A stretch of 64,000 nucleotides of DNA from Euryodendron excelsum (taxonomy: Eukaryota; Streptophyta; Magnoliopsida; Ericales; Pentaphylacaceae): NCBI GenBank assembly GCA_033060915.1, contig CM065385.1, positions 18,350,501 to 18,414,500 of the forward strand. Direction: 5' to 3'. The first letter of the stretch is position 1. Every line of letters begins with the position of its first letter. The notes under the pieces are model-generated. The model did not search any database and was not told the origin of the DNA. It was given only the letters and a program-made list of their open reading frames with translations. Positions 1 to 10,612 of this stretch are shown piece after piece. The translations under genes and the position numbers were made by a program.

Positions 1-1036
1 ACCTGCTGCACACGTGCATGTGCTCTTCAGTTAAGGCCCTCTATAGCTTGTGGGTCTTTTCCAATAATGGAGTATATATTTCAGTTTGTTTCAAATTAAT
101 GCAGTGGAGAGAGAGCATGGCAAAGCATAAGAAAAGTTGTAAGCAAGCTATTGATCAACCAGTTAATTGGGGAAGACAGAGTGGCTAAGTGAGCATGTGC
201 TTTAACCCCATTCCCAAGCCCCTAGCAAATGTACTGTGACATAGAAAAGCACTGGAAAATAGGATACTCGTGCATTCGAAGTTAGGTCTAGTGTCCTATC
301 CTCTTATCTAAATTACTATTATGCCTAACCAACTATGTCTCAAATTGTATGGAGTCCCCACTCTATGTGGAAAGCTCGCATTGAAATTATGATTAAAATG
401 TTATTTTGATGAAATGTGTCCAAAGAAATGTTCGACTCTAATTCCAATTCTCATCTAATCACTTCTTAGTTCAGCGTTTATTGCGGCATATAATATTTAT
501 TTTCCTCTATGTTATATTGACTCTTTTAAAATGTATGAAATACTTGTGTCGAACATTGACACTTGAACTCCGACGCTTGGATAAAAGTATGTTTAGTAAT
601 TCGAGTATATTATATAAATATGAATAAAACTCTTATATTTTGCATAAAATGTTTTATAATATTTTGTAAATACTATTTTATTTTAAAAATAAAAAAATAT
701 TAAGAGATAAAGATATTGTTGTGTCAATGTACATAAGAATTAGCGAATCTAATATTTAGATGCATACCGGCATTTGATATCCATACATAAGTCAATGTTG
801 GTCTTCCCAATTACTCCAAAATGTATAGTAGACATTTTATTATATAGTGATGAGTTGATAACAGCTTTCATGTTTTGTATTTACTATTGTCCTTCTCTCT
901 ATCCTCGCCAGTGAGCTGCAGACAGGCTGGGTTTTCGGTTGAGACTCATTTAATTTTGAAGGCTTCGGCCCCCTAGAGGTACATTTTGTGATAACCCAAA
1001 TGTAGGCCCACGTGTGGCCCATCTGTGTGTGTGTGT

Positions 1037-1095
<59 letters not shown>

Positions 1096-1444
1096 GAAAA
1101 TAGTTTGTAAGGGTCACTGAGCTTCTCGTGTCATCTCTCACGTGTGGGCATTAAATTTCATTCTTCTCGTCTCTCTTTGCCACTTCCCCCGACTTCGATA
1201 CAAAGAAACCCCAAAAAGCAAGAGTGCAAGAGTGACTCTCTCTCATTTCGTTTTTTTAAAACTGGTTTTTCTTTTAAAATTAAAAAAATAAATTGATGCA
1301 AAAATTTTATTTGGCAAATTATTTTGAAAGCACCCAATTTTTAAGAAATGTTAATAAATTGTTTTTTGAATTCTCAAGAATTATTTTCCTATACAAAAAT
1401 GACAAATATATCAACAATAATGTTTTTAAAGTTTTATTATTTTT
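1..1444. other. Intergenic AT-rich DNA
   Basis: No open frame here has recognisable protein content. The stretch holds A/T-rich sequence and, at 1024-1095, a compound dinucleotide repeat. Small open frames across the repeat are low-complexity Arg/Glu or Thr/His runs created by the microsatellite and are not genes. Confidence 0.7.
1024..1095. repeat. Compound (TG)n(TC)n(AC)n microsatellite
   Basis: A TG run (about 1024-1040) passes into a CT run (about 1041-1072) and then a CA run (to 1095). The TG and CA arms are complementary, so the tract could fold into a hairpin with a pyrimidine loop. It should be length-polymorphic. Confidence 0.95.
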
Positions 1445-2376
1445 AGAATAAATTTCACTTATCATCCCTACACTTTGATCACAATTACACTTTAGTCCAT
1501 TTACTTTTAATTGTCCCATTTTGCTCCTTACACTTTCAGTTAAGTAGCAATGTGGTCTTTCCATTAAATTTCAGTTAATAAAAGTGACGAAAAGTCCTTT
1601 TTTATTTTTTTTTCTTTTAAAAAAATAAAAAACAGTATTTGTTTATTATTTTTTTATTTTTAGTTATTAACAAAAAAATTTAAAAAATAAAACAAAAAAC
1701 ACTAAAATGGATGTTTTTTTTGTTTTCAAAACATTGTTTTAGTACTATTAGCATAAAAGTAACTTACAAATGTATTAAAAATAAAAAAAATCTATTTTAG
1801 TGTTTTTTGTTTTCTTTTTTTTTTAAAGTTTGTAAACAACTAAAAATAAAAAAATATTAAATAAACATTTCTTTTTATTTTTTTAAAAAAATAAAAAACA
1901 AAAACAAAAAAACATTACTAAAAAAATAAAAAAAAAACAAAAACAAAAACATTACCAAAAGTAGTGTTTGTTTAATTTTTTTTGTTTTTAGTTGTTTACA
2001 AAATTCAAAAAAGAAAAACGAAAAACACTAAAATGGGTTTTTTTTTTCCAATATATTTGTAGGTTACTTTTATGTTAATAGTATCAAAACAATGTTTTGA
2101 AAATAAAAAAAACACCCATTTTAGTATTTTTTATTTTATTTTTTAAATTTTGTTAACAACTAAAAATAAAAAATAATAAACAAACATTGTTTTTTATTTT
2201 TTTAAAAGAATAAAATAAAAAATGAGCTTTACGTCACCTTTATTAATGGAAATTTGACGGAGGGATCACATTACTGCTTAACTGAAACTTTATGAGACAA
2301 AATAAAATAATTAAAAGTAGAGAGATCAAAATAAAATTGTGATCAAAGTGCAAGAATGATAAATGAAATTTACTCT
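1445..2376. repeat. Long palindromic foldback element (MITE-like)
   Basis: The two halves are imperfect reverse complements over most of their length. The outer arms match best: 1446-1600 pairs with 2220-2376, sharing blocks such as CACTTTGATCACAATT, TCAGTTAAG and AAAGTGACG. The inner A/T-rich parts also pair (ACACTAAAATGG on one side, CCATTTTAGT on the other). No transposase is present. It resembles the non-autonomous foldback DNA elements common between plant genes. The A/T-rich flanks give no clear target duplication, so the superfamily is not assigned. Confidence 0.7.
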
Positions 2377-2601
2377 TATTTTTATGTCCATAAAAACAAA
2401 ATACAAAATGAAAGTTTTGATAATGGTTAAACAAGGAGTAGTCCATCCCTCGCGTCGTCTTCCGTACTCCTGACAAAACCTCCCAAACTCTACAAATAGT
2501 GGAGCCCACAAAATTTCTCTACAATAACTAATATACATATTACAAATCTCAACAATTGTGTGCCGGTGATTGTGCCTCTGAAGGATTGTTTTAATTTTCC
2601 A

Positions 2602-3110
2602 GGTTTAATTATATTTTTTACTCTTGTATTTTATATCAAATACTACTTTAGAATTTTTACTTTTAATTGTAATAATTAAATTATTACACTTTTAATTTAT
2701 TATTATATCAATATTTTGTTTGAAAAATTGACAAAAAAATCATATGTAATAACCACATGACCATTTTTAAGGAATAAAAATTTAACTTTTTTTCATTCCC
2801 AAAGACTCACATATATTGCACCTGAGTTAAATTTAAGAACTTTTATATAAAGCCTAATTACATTATATATATTACAAAGTTAGTTACACTCATAATTTTA
2901 AAATAATTTAAGAGAAATTTGTGGTAGATTATTAAAAAAGGCAACGTGCTTTTTATATGTGAAATTTTTAACTTTTTTTAAAATTGAATTTAGTATAAAG
3001 TCGACATTACAATAAATTAAAAATATAAGAATTTAATTATTATAATTAAAAATAAAATTTTTAAAATAAAATTTGATATAAAATGTAAGAGTGTAAAGTG
3101 TAATTAACCC
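2602..3110. repeat. Foldback MITE with GGTTTAATTA-type ends
   Basis: The left end (GGTTTAATTATATTTTTTAC) and the reverse complement of the right end (GGGTTAATTACACTTTACAC) match, and pairing continues inward for more than 100 bp. The 9-bp flanks are AATTTTCCA and AATTCTTAA, a 6/9 match that would suit a decayed Mutator-type duplication. There is no coding capacity. The ends resemble those at 34216-35176. Confidence 0.6.
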
Positions 3111-3224
3111 AATTCTTAATGCTCTTTTCCTGTGGTGATGTTCAATGTTCAATGCAACTAAAATGTGCATGTTAGTGAGGTGCACATAGGTAGAGATATT
3201 TATAGCTGTGCTTAAAGCTTGTAC

Positions 3225-3749
3225 TAGGTGTGTGCGTTTGTCGGATTGGATTAACTCCGTGTTAAACTTAGAATCAACCTGATTCTGGTCAATTATAAAC
3301 TTTTAGACCCACAAATGACCGTTCATCCCCTAAAACTGAATAGAACCGAATCAAATCAAGTTGGCTAGGTCACGTCAAGTTAACTTTTATTGTATAAAAC
3401 TTATTTTATTTATTTAAAAACTAAAAAGTAACATTAATCTTGCATCCTTAATTTCTTAAAAAATAAATAATAAAACAATAGAGGAAGACAAATAACAGTA
3501 ACGAGTGCAAATAACAATAATTAAAAGACATATATATACAATATAGATAACCTTTTATAACGTATATTAGATTGGATCTCAATTTAACTTCAGAGAATAC
3601 AAATCCAAGAACCGAATTAAATTGATCAAGTTAGTATTTTGTAGATCCAGAATCAAATTGAAGCAAACTTTTGACAGACCCAATTCAAATCGACCCATAA
3701 AGGTCGAGTTGATTTGGTTCTCACATTTTTAGTTTGTTTGTGCACTCTA
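3225..3749. mobile_element. Possible degenerate hAT-like MITE
   Basis: The ends TAGGTGTGTGC and, inverted, TAGAGTGCACA are similar, and the 8-bp flanks GCTTGTAC and GCCTAAAC agree at five positions. The interior is AT-rich and non-coding. The assignment rests only on these short ends, so confidence is low. Confidence 0.3.
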
Positions 3750-3992
3750 GCCTAAACTCACAAATTTTCTTGAAGGTGGCCAAAGTAAATTTTTTTTAAA
3801 ATTTTGTGAAGTTAAGATATAGTTGTTTAAATTTTAAGGGGTTAAATACACTGGAGATTCAGAACTTCAAAAACTTAACAGAGAACAAAACAATATCTTT
3901 TATCATAAATACATAAAAATTATAAGATAGAAACACAATTTTAAAAAGTAAAATGCTGGTGTCAAGCGCCTGCACTTGTGCTCCTGACACTG

Positions 3993-4928
3993 TGTCACGG
4001 GCCGCCTTTCAGCACCCTATGACGTCTCATTTTTATGCCCAAACCTCCCGGCTAAAGGGGCCACAGAATGCTTAACAAGTGGCCAAAAGGTTGCCAACGC
4101 CCCAGCACTTGCGCGCTCCTGCGCCCAGTAGCGCCCCAGCGCCCAGCACTTGCGCGCCCCAATATCCCAGCACCTGCGTGCCCCAGCGCCCAGCAGCACC
4201 CTAGTGCCCCAACACTTGCGCGCCCTGGTGCCCAGCTGTGCCCAACAAGTGGCCATAACAGCAGACCGTAACAAAGGCCCCATGTCAACATGATGATTCG
4301 TGCATAATTTGCCGCACAACCCGGGGTCCAAAACATTGTATATAGTTAGGACTTTTTGACCTAGCAAGCTCTAGATGTAATTCTCTCCGAGCTATGAGAA
4401 AGGCCAATGCCAAGATTTGCACATTCTTCTCATTTTTGTTAAACTTTGGCGTAGCATTTCTCCTAACTTTGGAGGGCAAATTAAGCTAGGTTTTTTTTTC
4501 CATGTATAGCTTTTTTCATGTAGTTTTCCATTGTCAAATCTTATATTTTTTGGATTTCGTTTAGATTTTCTGCCGAGGCATTATAACTTCTCGGCCATGT
4601 TAATGTTTCCTCATGTTAGTTTTGTAATGGCTAAAAATGCTATATTAGGGGGGGTACATGTATTGACCACCTCTTACCCGGTAAATTGTAAAGCTTTCAA
4701 GCTCTTTCGTACTTGCTTTCTAGCATTGTAAGTGTTGTAAATGTTGTCTTTCAATTAATGAGAATGTTCATATTTCAGTGCCATTTGTCTTAAATTCTGT
4801 GCAACCGATGTAAATTGTGGGGAGTGCTTTGTTGCTTGGCGGGCTTGCTCGGGGCATAGCAAGTGCCACACGTGGACGTCCCTAGCCGGTAATAGACATA
4901 CTTGACTCGCTAGAGTCGTCCCGTGACA
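3993..4928 (+). repeat. 5' LTR of the gypsy chromovirus
   Basis: The 936-bp repeat starts TGTCACGGGCC and ends at CCCGTGACA, just before the primer site. It matches 9686-10612. In the first roughly 135 aligned bases I count about eight differences, seven of them transitions. It contains a GC-rich repeat block at about 4096-4250. Confidence 0.95.
4096..4250 (+). repeat. GC-rich minisatellite inside the 5' LTR
   Basis: A degenerate unit of roughly 25-30 bp around the core GCGCCCAGCACTTGCGCGCC repeats about five times. It is strikingly GC-rich for this window. The 3' LTR has the same block (about 9788-9930) with a small length difference. Six-frame reading gives Ala/Pro-rich or Cys/Trp-rich frames, which are by-products of the repeat. 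Confidence 0.75.
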
Positions 4929-4930
4929 GT

Positions 4931-4943
4931 TGGTATCAGAGCC
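4931..4943 (+). other. Primer-binding site (tRNA-Met type)
   Basis: TGGTATCAGAGCC lies two bases after the 5' LTR end. It is complementary to the 3' end of plant initiator tRNA-Met and is the usual minus-strand primer site of Ty3/gypsy chromoviruses and many copia elements. Confidence 0.93.
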
Positions 4944-4993
4944 ACAACATGACTGTGGCCTAGCAACTTTCGTGTAGCCAAAATAATTTCAGC

Positions 4994-6517
4994 ATGGTGA
5001 CTCAAGCACAGAGAATTGATATTTTGGAAAACAAAGTCGAGGGATTTGCCGGAGTGGTCTCACGATTGGAGGAACGGATTAGGGCAATGGAGCAGCAGAG
5101 GGCTGAAACAGGGTCTTCAGCCAACTCTACTCCATCCGGAGATGCCGAAGCCCTTCGGGCAGAGATTGTTAGCCTTCGGCATGATTTAGAAGATGCAAAC
5201 AATCGTGTCAATATGGTGACACGCCTCGTTGCCTTGGGAGGCGGCAATGGAGGAAATGGCAACCATGGCCCAACGGTGGCGACGATGTCTGACGCACCTC
5301 GCTTACAGGTGCTGGAGCCTCGTGCCTATGGGGGTGCCAAGGATGCCAAGGAACTTGATAACTTTCTCTTTGACATGGAACAGTATTTCAGAGCTGTTCA
5401 TGCTGAGGAGGAGCAAAAAGTTTCAATGGCCACAATGTATCTCAGTGGTGATGCCAAGCTTTGGTGGCGCACCAAGTATGATGAGATTCAGCAGGGAATC
5501 TGCACAATAACAACGTGGGAGGAGCTGAAGGGGGAGCTCAAACTACAGTTCTTTCCTGAGAATGTGGAGTACAATGCCAGGCGTGCTCTACGCAAATTGG
5601 CACACACAGGAACCATTAGAGACTACGTCAAGTAATTTTCTGCCCTGATGCTTGACATCCGAGACATGTTAAAGAAGGATAAGCTCTTTTGTTTTCTTGA
5701 AGGGCTGAAGCCCTGGGCTAGAGTTGAATTACACCGTCTGAGGGTGCAGGACTTGTCTAGTGCTCAGTCAGCAGCAGAATGCCTAATTGATTATGCTACT
5801 GAACCACAATGCCAGCAAGACAGGAGTTCTTCTAGCAAGAGTGGGGGAGGCAATAAGTCCGTTGGGCATGGTAAACCCAAGAGTGGGGGAGCCGATAAAG
5901 GGTCTTTTCACAATGGAGATGGAAGCAAGGGCAACAACAATTACTCCAGAGGACAAGGGAAGGACTATAATCGAGATAAGCCCAGGGGGCCAATTACTTG
6001 TTATCTATGCCAAGGGCTGCACAAGATAGCAGACTGTCCTCAAAAGAAAGCACTGAACGCCCTCCAATCTTCTGGTTCTGATCTATGCCGGGAAGAGAGT
6101 GAGGACAGTGGCAGCAAGAGTGAGGGGGACACTAGATCGAGGCATAGTAGGAAGCATGGTTCGAGGACGGGCTCCAGAGTAGGGGCACTTCACATGGTGA
6201 ATGCAGTGAAGAAGCAAGCTTTTAGTTCTAAAGTCAGAAAGGGTAAAGGAGTTGATTCCAAGCCTAGACAGATTGAGGAGCTAGGGGATCCCGTTGAGGG
6301 GAAAAAAAAGAAGGTCACCACCATGGGGCTTATGTTTGTCGACATCAAAGTCAACGGCAAACCCATTCGTGCACTTGTGGACACTGGAGCCACCCACAAC
6401 TTTGTGGCTGGTACGAAGGTGGAAAGACTGGGCTTGTCCTTAGAGAAGGACACTAGTCAAAGCAGTGAATTCGGCGGCCCAACCAATTTATGGTATTGCC
6501 AAGTCAGTCGCTGTTAA
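4994..6517 (+). pseudogene. gag with zinc knuckle and start of protease (broken)
   Basis: This encodes the structural capsid precursor of the retrotransposon. The reading starts at the first ATG after the primer site with a coiled-coil-like N-terminus (ENKVEGFAGVVSRLEERI), followed by a retrotransposon gag core (WWRTKYDE, FFPENVEYNAR). A CCHC zinc knuckle (CYLCQGLHKIADC, about 5998-6036) follows, then the aspartic protease motif ALVDTGATHNF at about 6370. An in-frame TAA at 5633-5635 cuts the gag core, and the frame is lost near 6455, just after the protease active site, where coding continues one frame over. Both breaks would prevent Gag-Pol synthesis. Family assignment is secure; the exact Gag/protease boundary is not. 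Confidence 0.9.
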
Positions 6518-6980
6518 AGTGAGCTCATGGGAGGGGCGCATAAACTTCACAGCGGTGCCCATGGATGATTTTCAAGCTATCCTTGGGTTGAAATTCTTAA
6601 GAGAGACCATGACAGCTGTGATGCCATACAATCACACGATGTGTATAATGGGAAAGAAGCCATGCCTCATTTCCACTATGTCGACCAACAACGCTGAAAA
6701 GTTTATTTCAGCCATGCAGTTAAAGAAAGGGGCCAAGAGACATGAACCAACGTGGATCACTACCCTATCTATTGAGGAGTTTATGGAGGCGGGGCCTATT
6801 CCCAAATTCATCGAGAAGGTCTTAAAGGAGTTCAAAGATGTGATGCCTGAAGAACTGCCTAAGAGACTTCCGCCTAGGAGGAGCATAGATCATGAGATTG
6901 AGCTCTTGTCAGGGGGAAAACCACCAGCACGTGAACCATACAGGATGGCCATTCCCGAGTTGCAAGAATTGAGGAAGTAG
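6465..6980 (+). pseudogene. Protease C-terminus and RT linker of the gypsy pol (frameshifted)
   Basis: This continues the protease fold (FQAILGLKFLRETMTAV) and the linker before reverse transcriptase (FKDVMPEELPKRLPPRRSID), the stretch that precedes RT in chromovirus polyproteins. It lies in a different frame from gag because of a small deletion near 6455. It ends at an in-frame TAG (6978-6980), after which the RT reading continues in the same frame. Confidence 0.88.
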
Positions 6981-6989
6981 CTTTCAGAG

Positions 6990-8303
6990 TTGATTGAATC
7001 GGGTTTCATACGGCCTTCCAAAGCACCATATGGAGCACCTGTGCTATTTCAGAAGAAGCACGATGGTAGTTTGAGGATGTGTATTGACTATAGAGCTCTC
7101 AACAAGATTACCATTAAGAACCAGTATCCTCTTCCTCTTGTTGCAGATTCATTTGATCAGTTGAACCAGGCGAGGTATTTCTCGAAGTTAGATTTACGGT
7201 CAGGCTATTATCAGGTGAGAATCAAGGAGGGGGATGAAGCGAAGACTACGTGTGTCACTCGGTATGGCTCATTTGAGTTCTTGGTCATGCTGTTTGGCCT
7301 CACAAATGCACTAGCCACATTTTCTACTCTCATGAATGAAGTGTTCCGGGAGTATCTCGACAAATTTGTGGTGGTGTATCTTGATGATATCATGGTGTAC
7401 AGTTCAACTTTAGAGGAGCACATGAAGCATTTGAAACTTGTGTTCCAGAAGCTAAGGGAGAATCAGTTGTATGCCAAGCTGGAGAAGTGTTCATTTGCCC
7501 AGGAGTGCATCAAATTCTTGGGACACATTGTGGAGCGGGGGAGAATCCGAATGGACCTAGACAAAGTCAAAGCGATCCAAGAGTGGCAGGCTCTTACAGG
7601 TGTTTCTGAGCTAAGATCTTTCTTAGGCTTAGCAAATTACTACATGCGGTTTGTGGAAGGCTACTCGAAGATTGCCACCCCATTAATAGAATTGTTGAAG
7701 AAGAACAATGGGTGGGTTTGGTCAGAGAAGTGTCAACAAGCCTTTGACGAACTGAAGTGGTCTATGTCCAACGACCCGGTCTTGGCTCTTCCGGATGTCT
7801 CCAAGCCATTCGAAGTACAAACAGATGCTTCTAATTTCGCACTTGGGGGAGTCTTGTTACAGGAGGGGCATCCAATGGCCTATGAAAGTCGAAAGTTAAG
7901 TGATGCTGAGCGGCGATATACGGCACACGAAAAGGAACTTCTAGCTGTAATTCACTGCCTCAGAGTGTGGAGGCATTATTTGTTGGGACAGCGGTTTGTG
8001 GTGAAAACCGACAGCACAGCTGTGAGTCACTTTTTATCGCAACCCAAGCTCAACGCCAGACAAGCCAGGTGGCAAGAGAAGTTGGCCGAGTTTGATGTGG
8101 CCTTGGAGTACAAGGCCAACGCCACCAACCATGTGGCAGATGCACTGAGCAAGAGGGCAGAGCTTGCCTCTTGTCAGTGTGTTTGCACCATCTCTACTCC
8201 ATCGACTGGGGTGCGTGATCGCATCCGCGCTCACTTGGATAAGGACTCAACAGCCCAAAGCCTAGTGTACTTTGTCAAGGGGGGCAAAACCCGCCAGTTC
8301 TAG
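6990..8303 (+). pseudogene. Reverse transcriptase and RNase H of the gypsy element
   Basis: The RT domain copies the element RNA into DNA and RNase H removes the RNA template. Visible motifs are [15 protein letters not shown] at the RT start, [27 protein letters not shown], the catalytic YLDDIMVYS (about 7378) and the thumb motif [11 protein letters not shown]. RNase H follows with [15 protein letters not shown] and [22 protein letters not shown]. The domain set is full length for a Ty3/gypsy RT-RH. A TAG at 8301-8303 separates it from integrase in the same frame, and a TAG at 6978-6980 precedes it. Confidence 0.93.
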
Positions 8304-9956
8304 GTGCAAGATGGTTTGCTCATAACAACTGGCAATCGACTCTATGTACCAAGAGTCGAGGGATTGAAGAGGTCACTCTTGACTGAGTGTCATGACACAC
8401 AATGGGCAAATCATCCAGGGTCTGAGCGAACTTTTGCCTTACTAGAGCAGGGATATCATTGGCCCCATATGCGGGATGATATTGATGAATATGTGCGCAC
8501 TTGTCTCATCTGTCAGCAGGACAAGCCTGAACATAAGAAGAAAGCTGGTTTGCTTGAGCCTTTGCCAGAGCCATCTAGACCATGGGAGAGTGTCTCACTT
8601 GACTTCATCACCAGCTTACCCAAAGTAGGAGATATTGAGACTATTTTTTCAATTGTTGATAGATTCTCCAAATATGCTACCTTTGTGCCTGCACCCAAGT
8701 ATCTATCAGCTGAAGAAACGGCCAAACTCTTTTTCAAGTACGTGGTCAAATATTGGGGCATGCCAAAGAGTATTGTTAATGACCGATATACACATTTCAC
8801 TGGCAGTTTTTGGTCTGAACTTTTCAAGCTTCTCGGTTCACAACTAAACATGTCTTCGAGTTACCACTCGAAGACTGATGGCCAGACTGAGCGGTTCAAC
8901 AGCATGCTAGAGGAGTACCTACGTCACTTTGTTAATGCCAACCAACGCAATTGGGTTCCACTCCTTGACATTGCTCAACTATGTTTCAATGCCCAAAAGA
9001 GTAGCTCCACTGGGAAGAGTGCTTTTGAGGTAATATCTGGCCAGCAACCATTGTTACCCCATACGGTGGAAGGACCTTACACAGGGAAGTCACCAAGAGC
9101 CTTTCAGTTTGCAAAAGATTAGCATAAGGATGTTGATATTGTCAAAGCCTACCTAAATAAAGCAACCAACAAGATGAAAAAGTGGGCTGATGAAAGGAGG
9201 AGGCCATTAGAGTTCAAGGTGGGGGATCAAGTTTTAGTCAAGCTCTTGTCAGAACAACGCAAATTTATTCGAGGGCGAGACCGATGACTTGCTCGCAAGT
9301 ATGAAGGACCGATTACAATTGTCAAAAAGATTGGTAAGTGTGCTTACAAGGTCGACCCTCCTTCCTGGATGAAGATTCATCCTGTCTTTCATGTCAGCTT
9401 CCTCAAGCCCTATCATGCCGACATGGAAGACTTATCCCGCAATGTTCCTCGACGACCATTGATCACGGCCAAGCCTCCAAAGAAGCAGGTAGAGGCAATT
9501 CTAGCAGATCGAATGAACACTGCTTCTCGCAAAACATTCCTCGAATCCTTGGTGAAATGGGAGGGACTTGTAGACGACGAGACCAGTTGGGAAAAGGCCA
9601 CAGACTTAACAGAATTTGCAGATCACATTGAAGCCTATCTAGCCCAGAAGTCACAGAGGACGTCAACCCTTCGAGTGGGGGAGAATGTCACGAGCCGCCT
9701 TTCAGCACCCCATGACGTCTCATTTTTATGCCCAAACCTCCCTGCTAAAGGGGCCACAGAATGCTCAACAAGTGGCCAAAGGGTTGCCAACGCCCCAGCA
9801 CCTGCGCACCCCTGCGCCCAGCAGCGCCCCACACTTGCGCGCCCCAATGTCCCAGCACCTACGTGCCCTAGCGCCCAGCAGCGCCCCAATGCCCCAACAC
9901 TTGCGTACCCTGGTGCCCAGCCGTGCCCAACAAGTGGCCATAACAGCAGGCCGTAA
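8304..9956 (+). pseudogene. Integrase with C-terminal chromodomain, reading into the 3' LTR
   Basis: Integrase inserts the cDNA, and the chromodomain targets it to marked chromatin. The zinc-binding HHCC module spans LTECHDTQWANHPG to RTCLICQQDKPE. The catalytic core has DFITSLP (first Asp), NDRYTHFTGSFW (second Asp) and YHSKTDGQTERFN (Glu). After the stops at 9120-9122 (TAG) and 9285-9287 (TGA), the same frame continues with FHVSFLKPYH and a chromodomain (SLVKWEGLVDDETSWE, about 9550). No stop occurs before the polypurine tract, so the frame runs through the start of the 3' LTR to 9954-9956 and would add an Ala/Pro-rich tail encoded by the LTR minisatellite. Confidence 0.9.
9672..9685 (+). 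other. Polypurine tract of the gypsy element
   Basis: CGAGTGGGGGAGAA lies directly before the TGTCACG start of the 3' LTR. This is the expected place and composition for the plus-strand primer. Confidence 0.9.
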
Positions 9957-10612
9957 CAAAGGCCCCGTGTCAACATGATGATTCGTGCATAATTTGCCGC
10001 ACAACCCGGGGTCCAAAACATTTTATATAGTTAGGACTTTTTAGCCTAGCAAGCTCTCGATGTAATTCCCTCCAAGCTATGAGAAAGGCCAATGCCAAGA
10101 TTTGCACATTCTTATCTTTTTTGTCAAATTTTGGCGTGGTATTTCTCCTAGCTCTGAAGGACAAATTAAGCTAGGTTTTTTTTCCATGTATAGCTTTTTT
10201 CATGTAGTTTTTTATTGTCAAATATTGTAATTTTTGGATTTCGTTTAGATTTTCTGCCAAGACATTATAACTCCTCGACCATGTTAATGTTTCCTCACGT
10301 CAGTTTTGTAATGGCTAAAAATGTTATATTAGGGGAGGTACATGTATTGACCATCTCTTACCCGGTGAATTGTAAAGTTTTCAAGCTCTTTCTTACTTGC
10401 TTTCTAGCATTGTAAGTGTTGTAAATGTTGTCTTTCAATTAATGAGAATGTTCATATTTCAATGTCATTTGTCTTAAATTCTGTGCAACTGCTGTAAATT
10501 GTGGGAAGTGTTTTGTTGCTTGGCGGGCTTGCTCGAGGCATAGCAAGCGTTACACGTGGACGTCCCTAGTCGGTAATAGACATACTTAACCTGCTAGAGT
10601 CGTCCCGTAACA
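9686..10612 (+). repeat. 3' LTR of the gypsy chromovirus
   Basis: The 927-bp repeat starts TGTCACGAGCC and ends CCCGTAACA. It is followed by the target duplication CACTG. It is colinear with the 5' LTR and slightly shorter in the GC-rich minisatellite. Confidence 0.95.

Larger units (their letters stand above)
3993..10612 (+). mobile_element. Ty3/gypsy chromovirus LTR retrotransposon, structurally complete, coding broken
   Basis: A 6620-bp element has two direct LTRs (3993-4928 and 9686-10612) that begin TGTCACG and end in ACA. It is flanked on both sides by the 5-bp duplication CACTG (3988-3992 and 10613-10617). Inside are a tRNA-Met-type primer site, gag with a zinc knuckle, protease, reverse transcriptase, RNase H, integrase and a C-terminal chromodomain, in the order of plant chromoviruses; Galadriel or Tekay clade is possible but not settled. 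The pol frame carries several stops and one frameshift, so this copy cannot make its own proteins. Confidence 0.95.

Noticed and set aside
4017..4367. Cys/Trp- and Ala-rich minus-strand frames in both gypsy LTRs
   Set aside because: They arise from the GC-rich LTR minisatellite, occur equally in both LTRs, and have no recognised domain.
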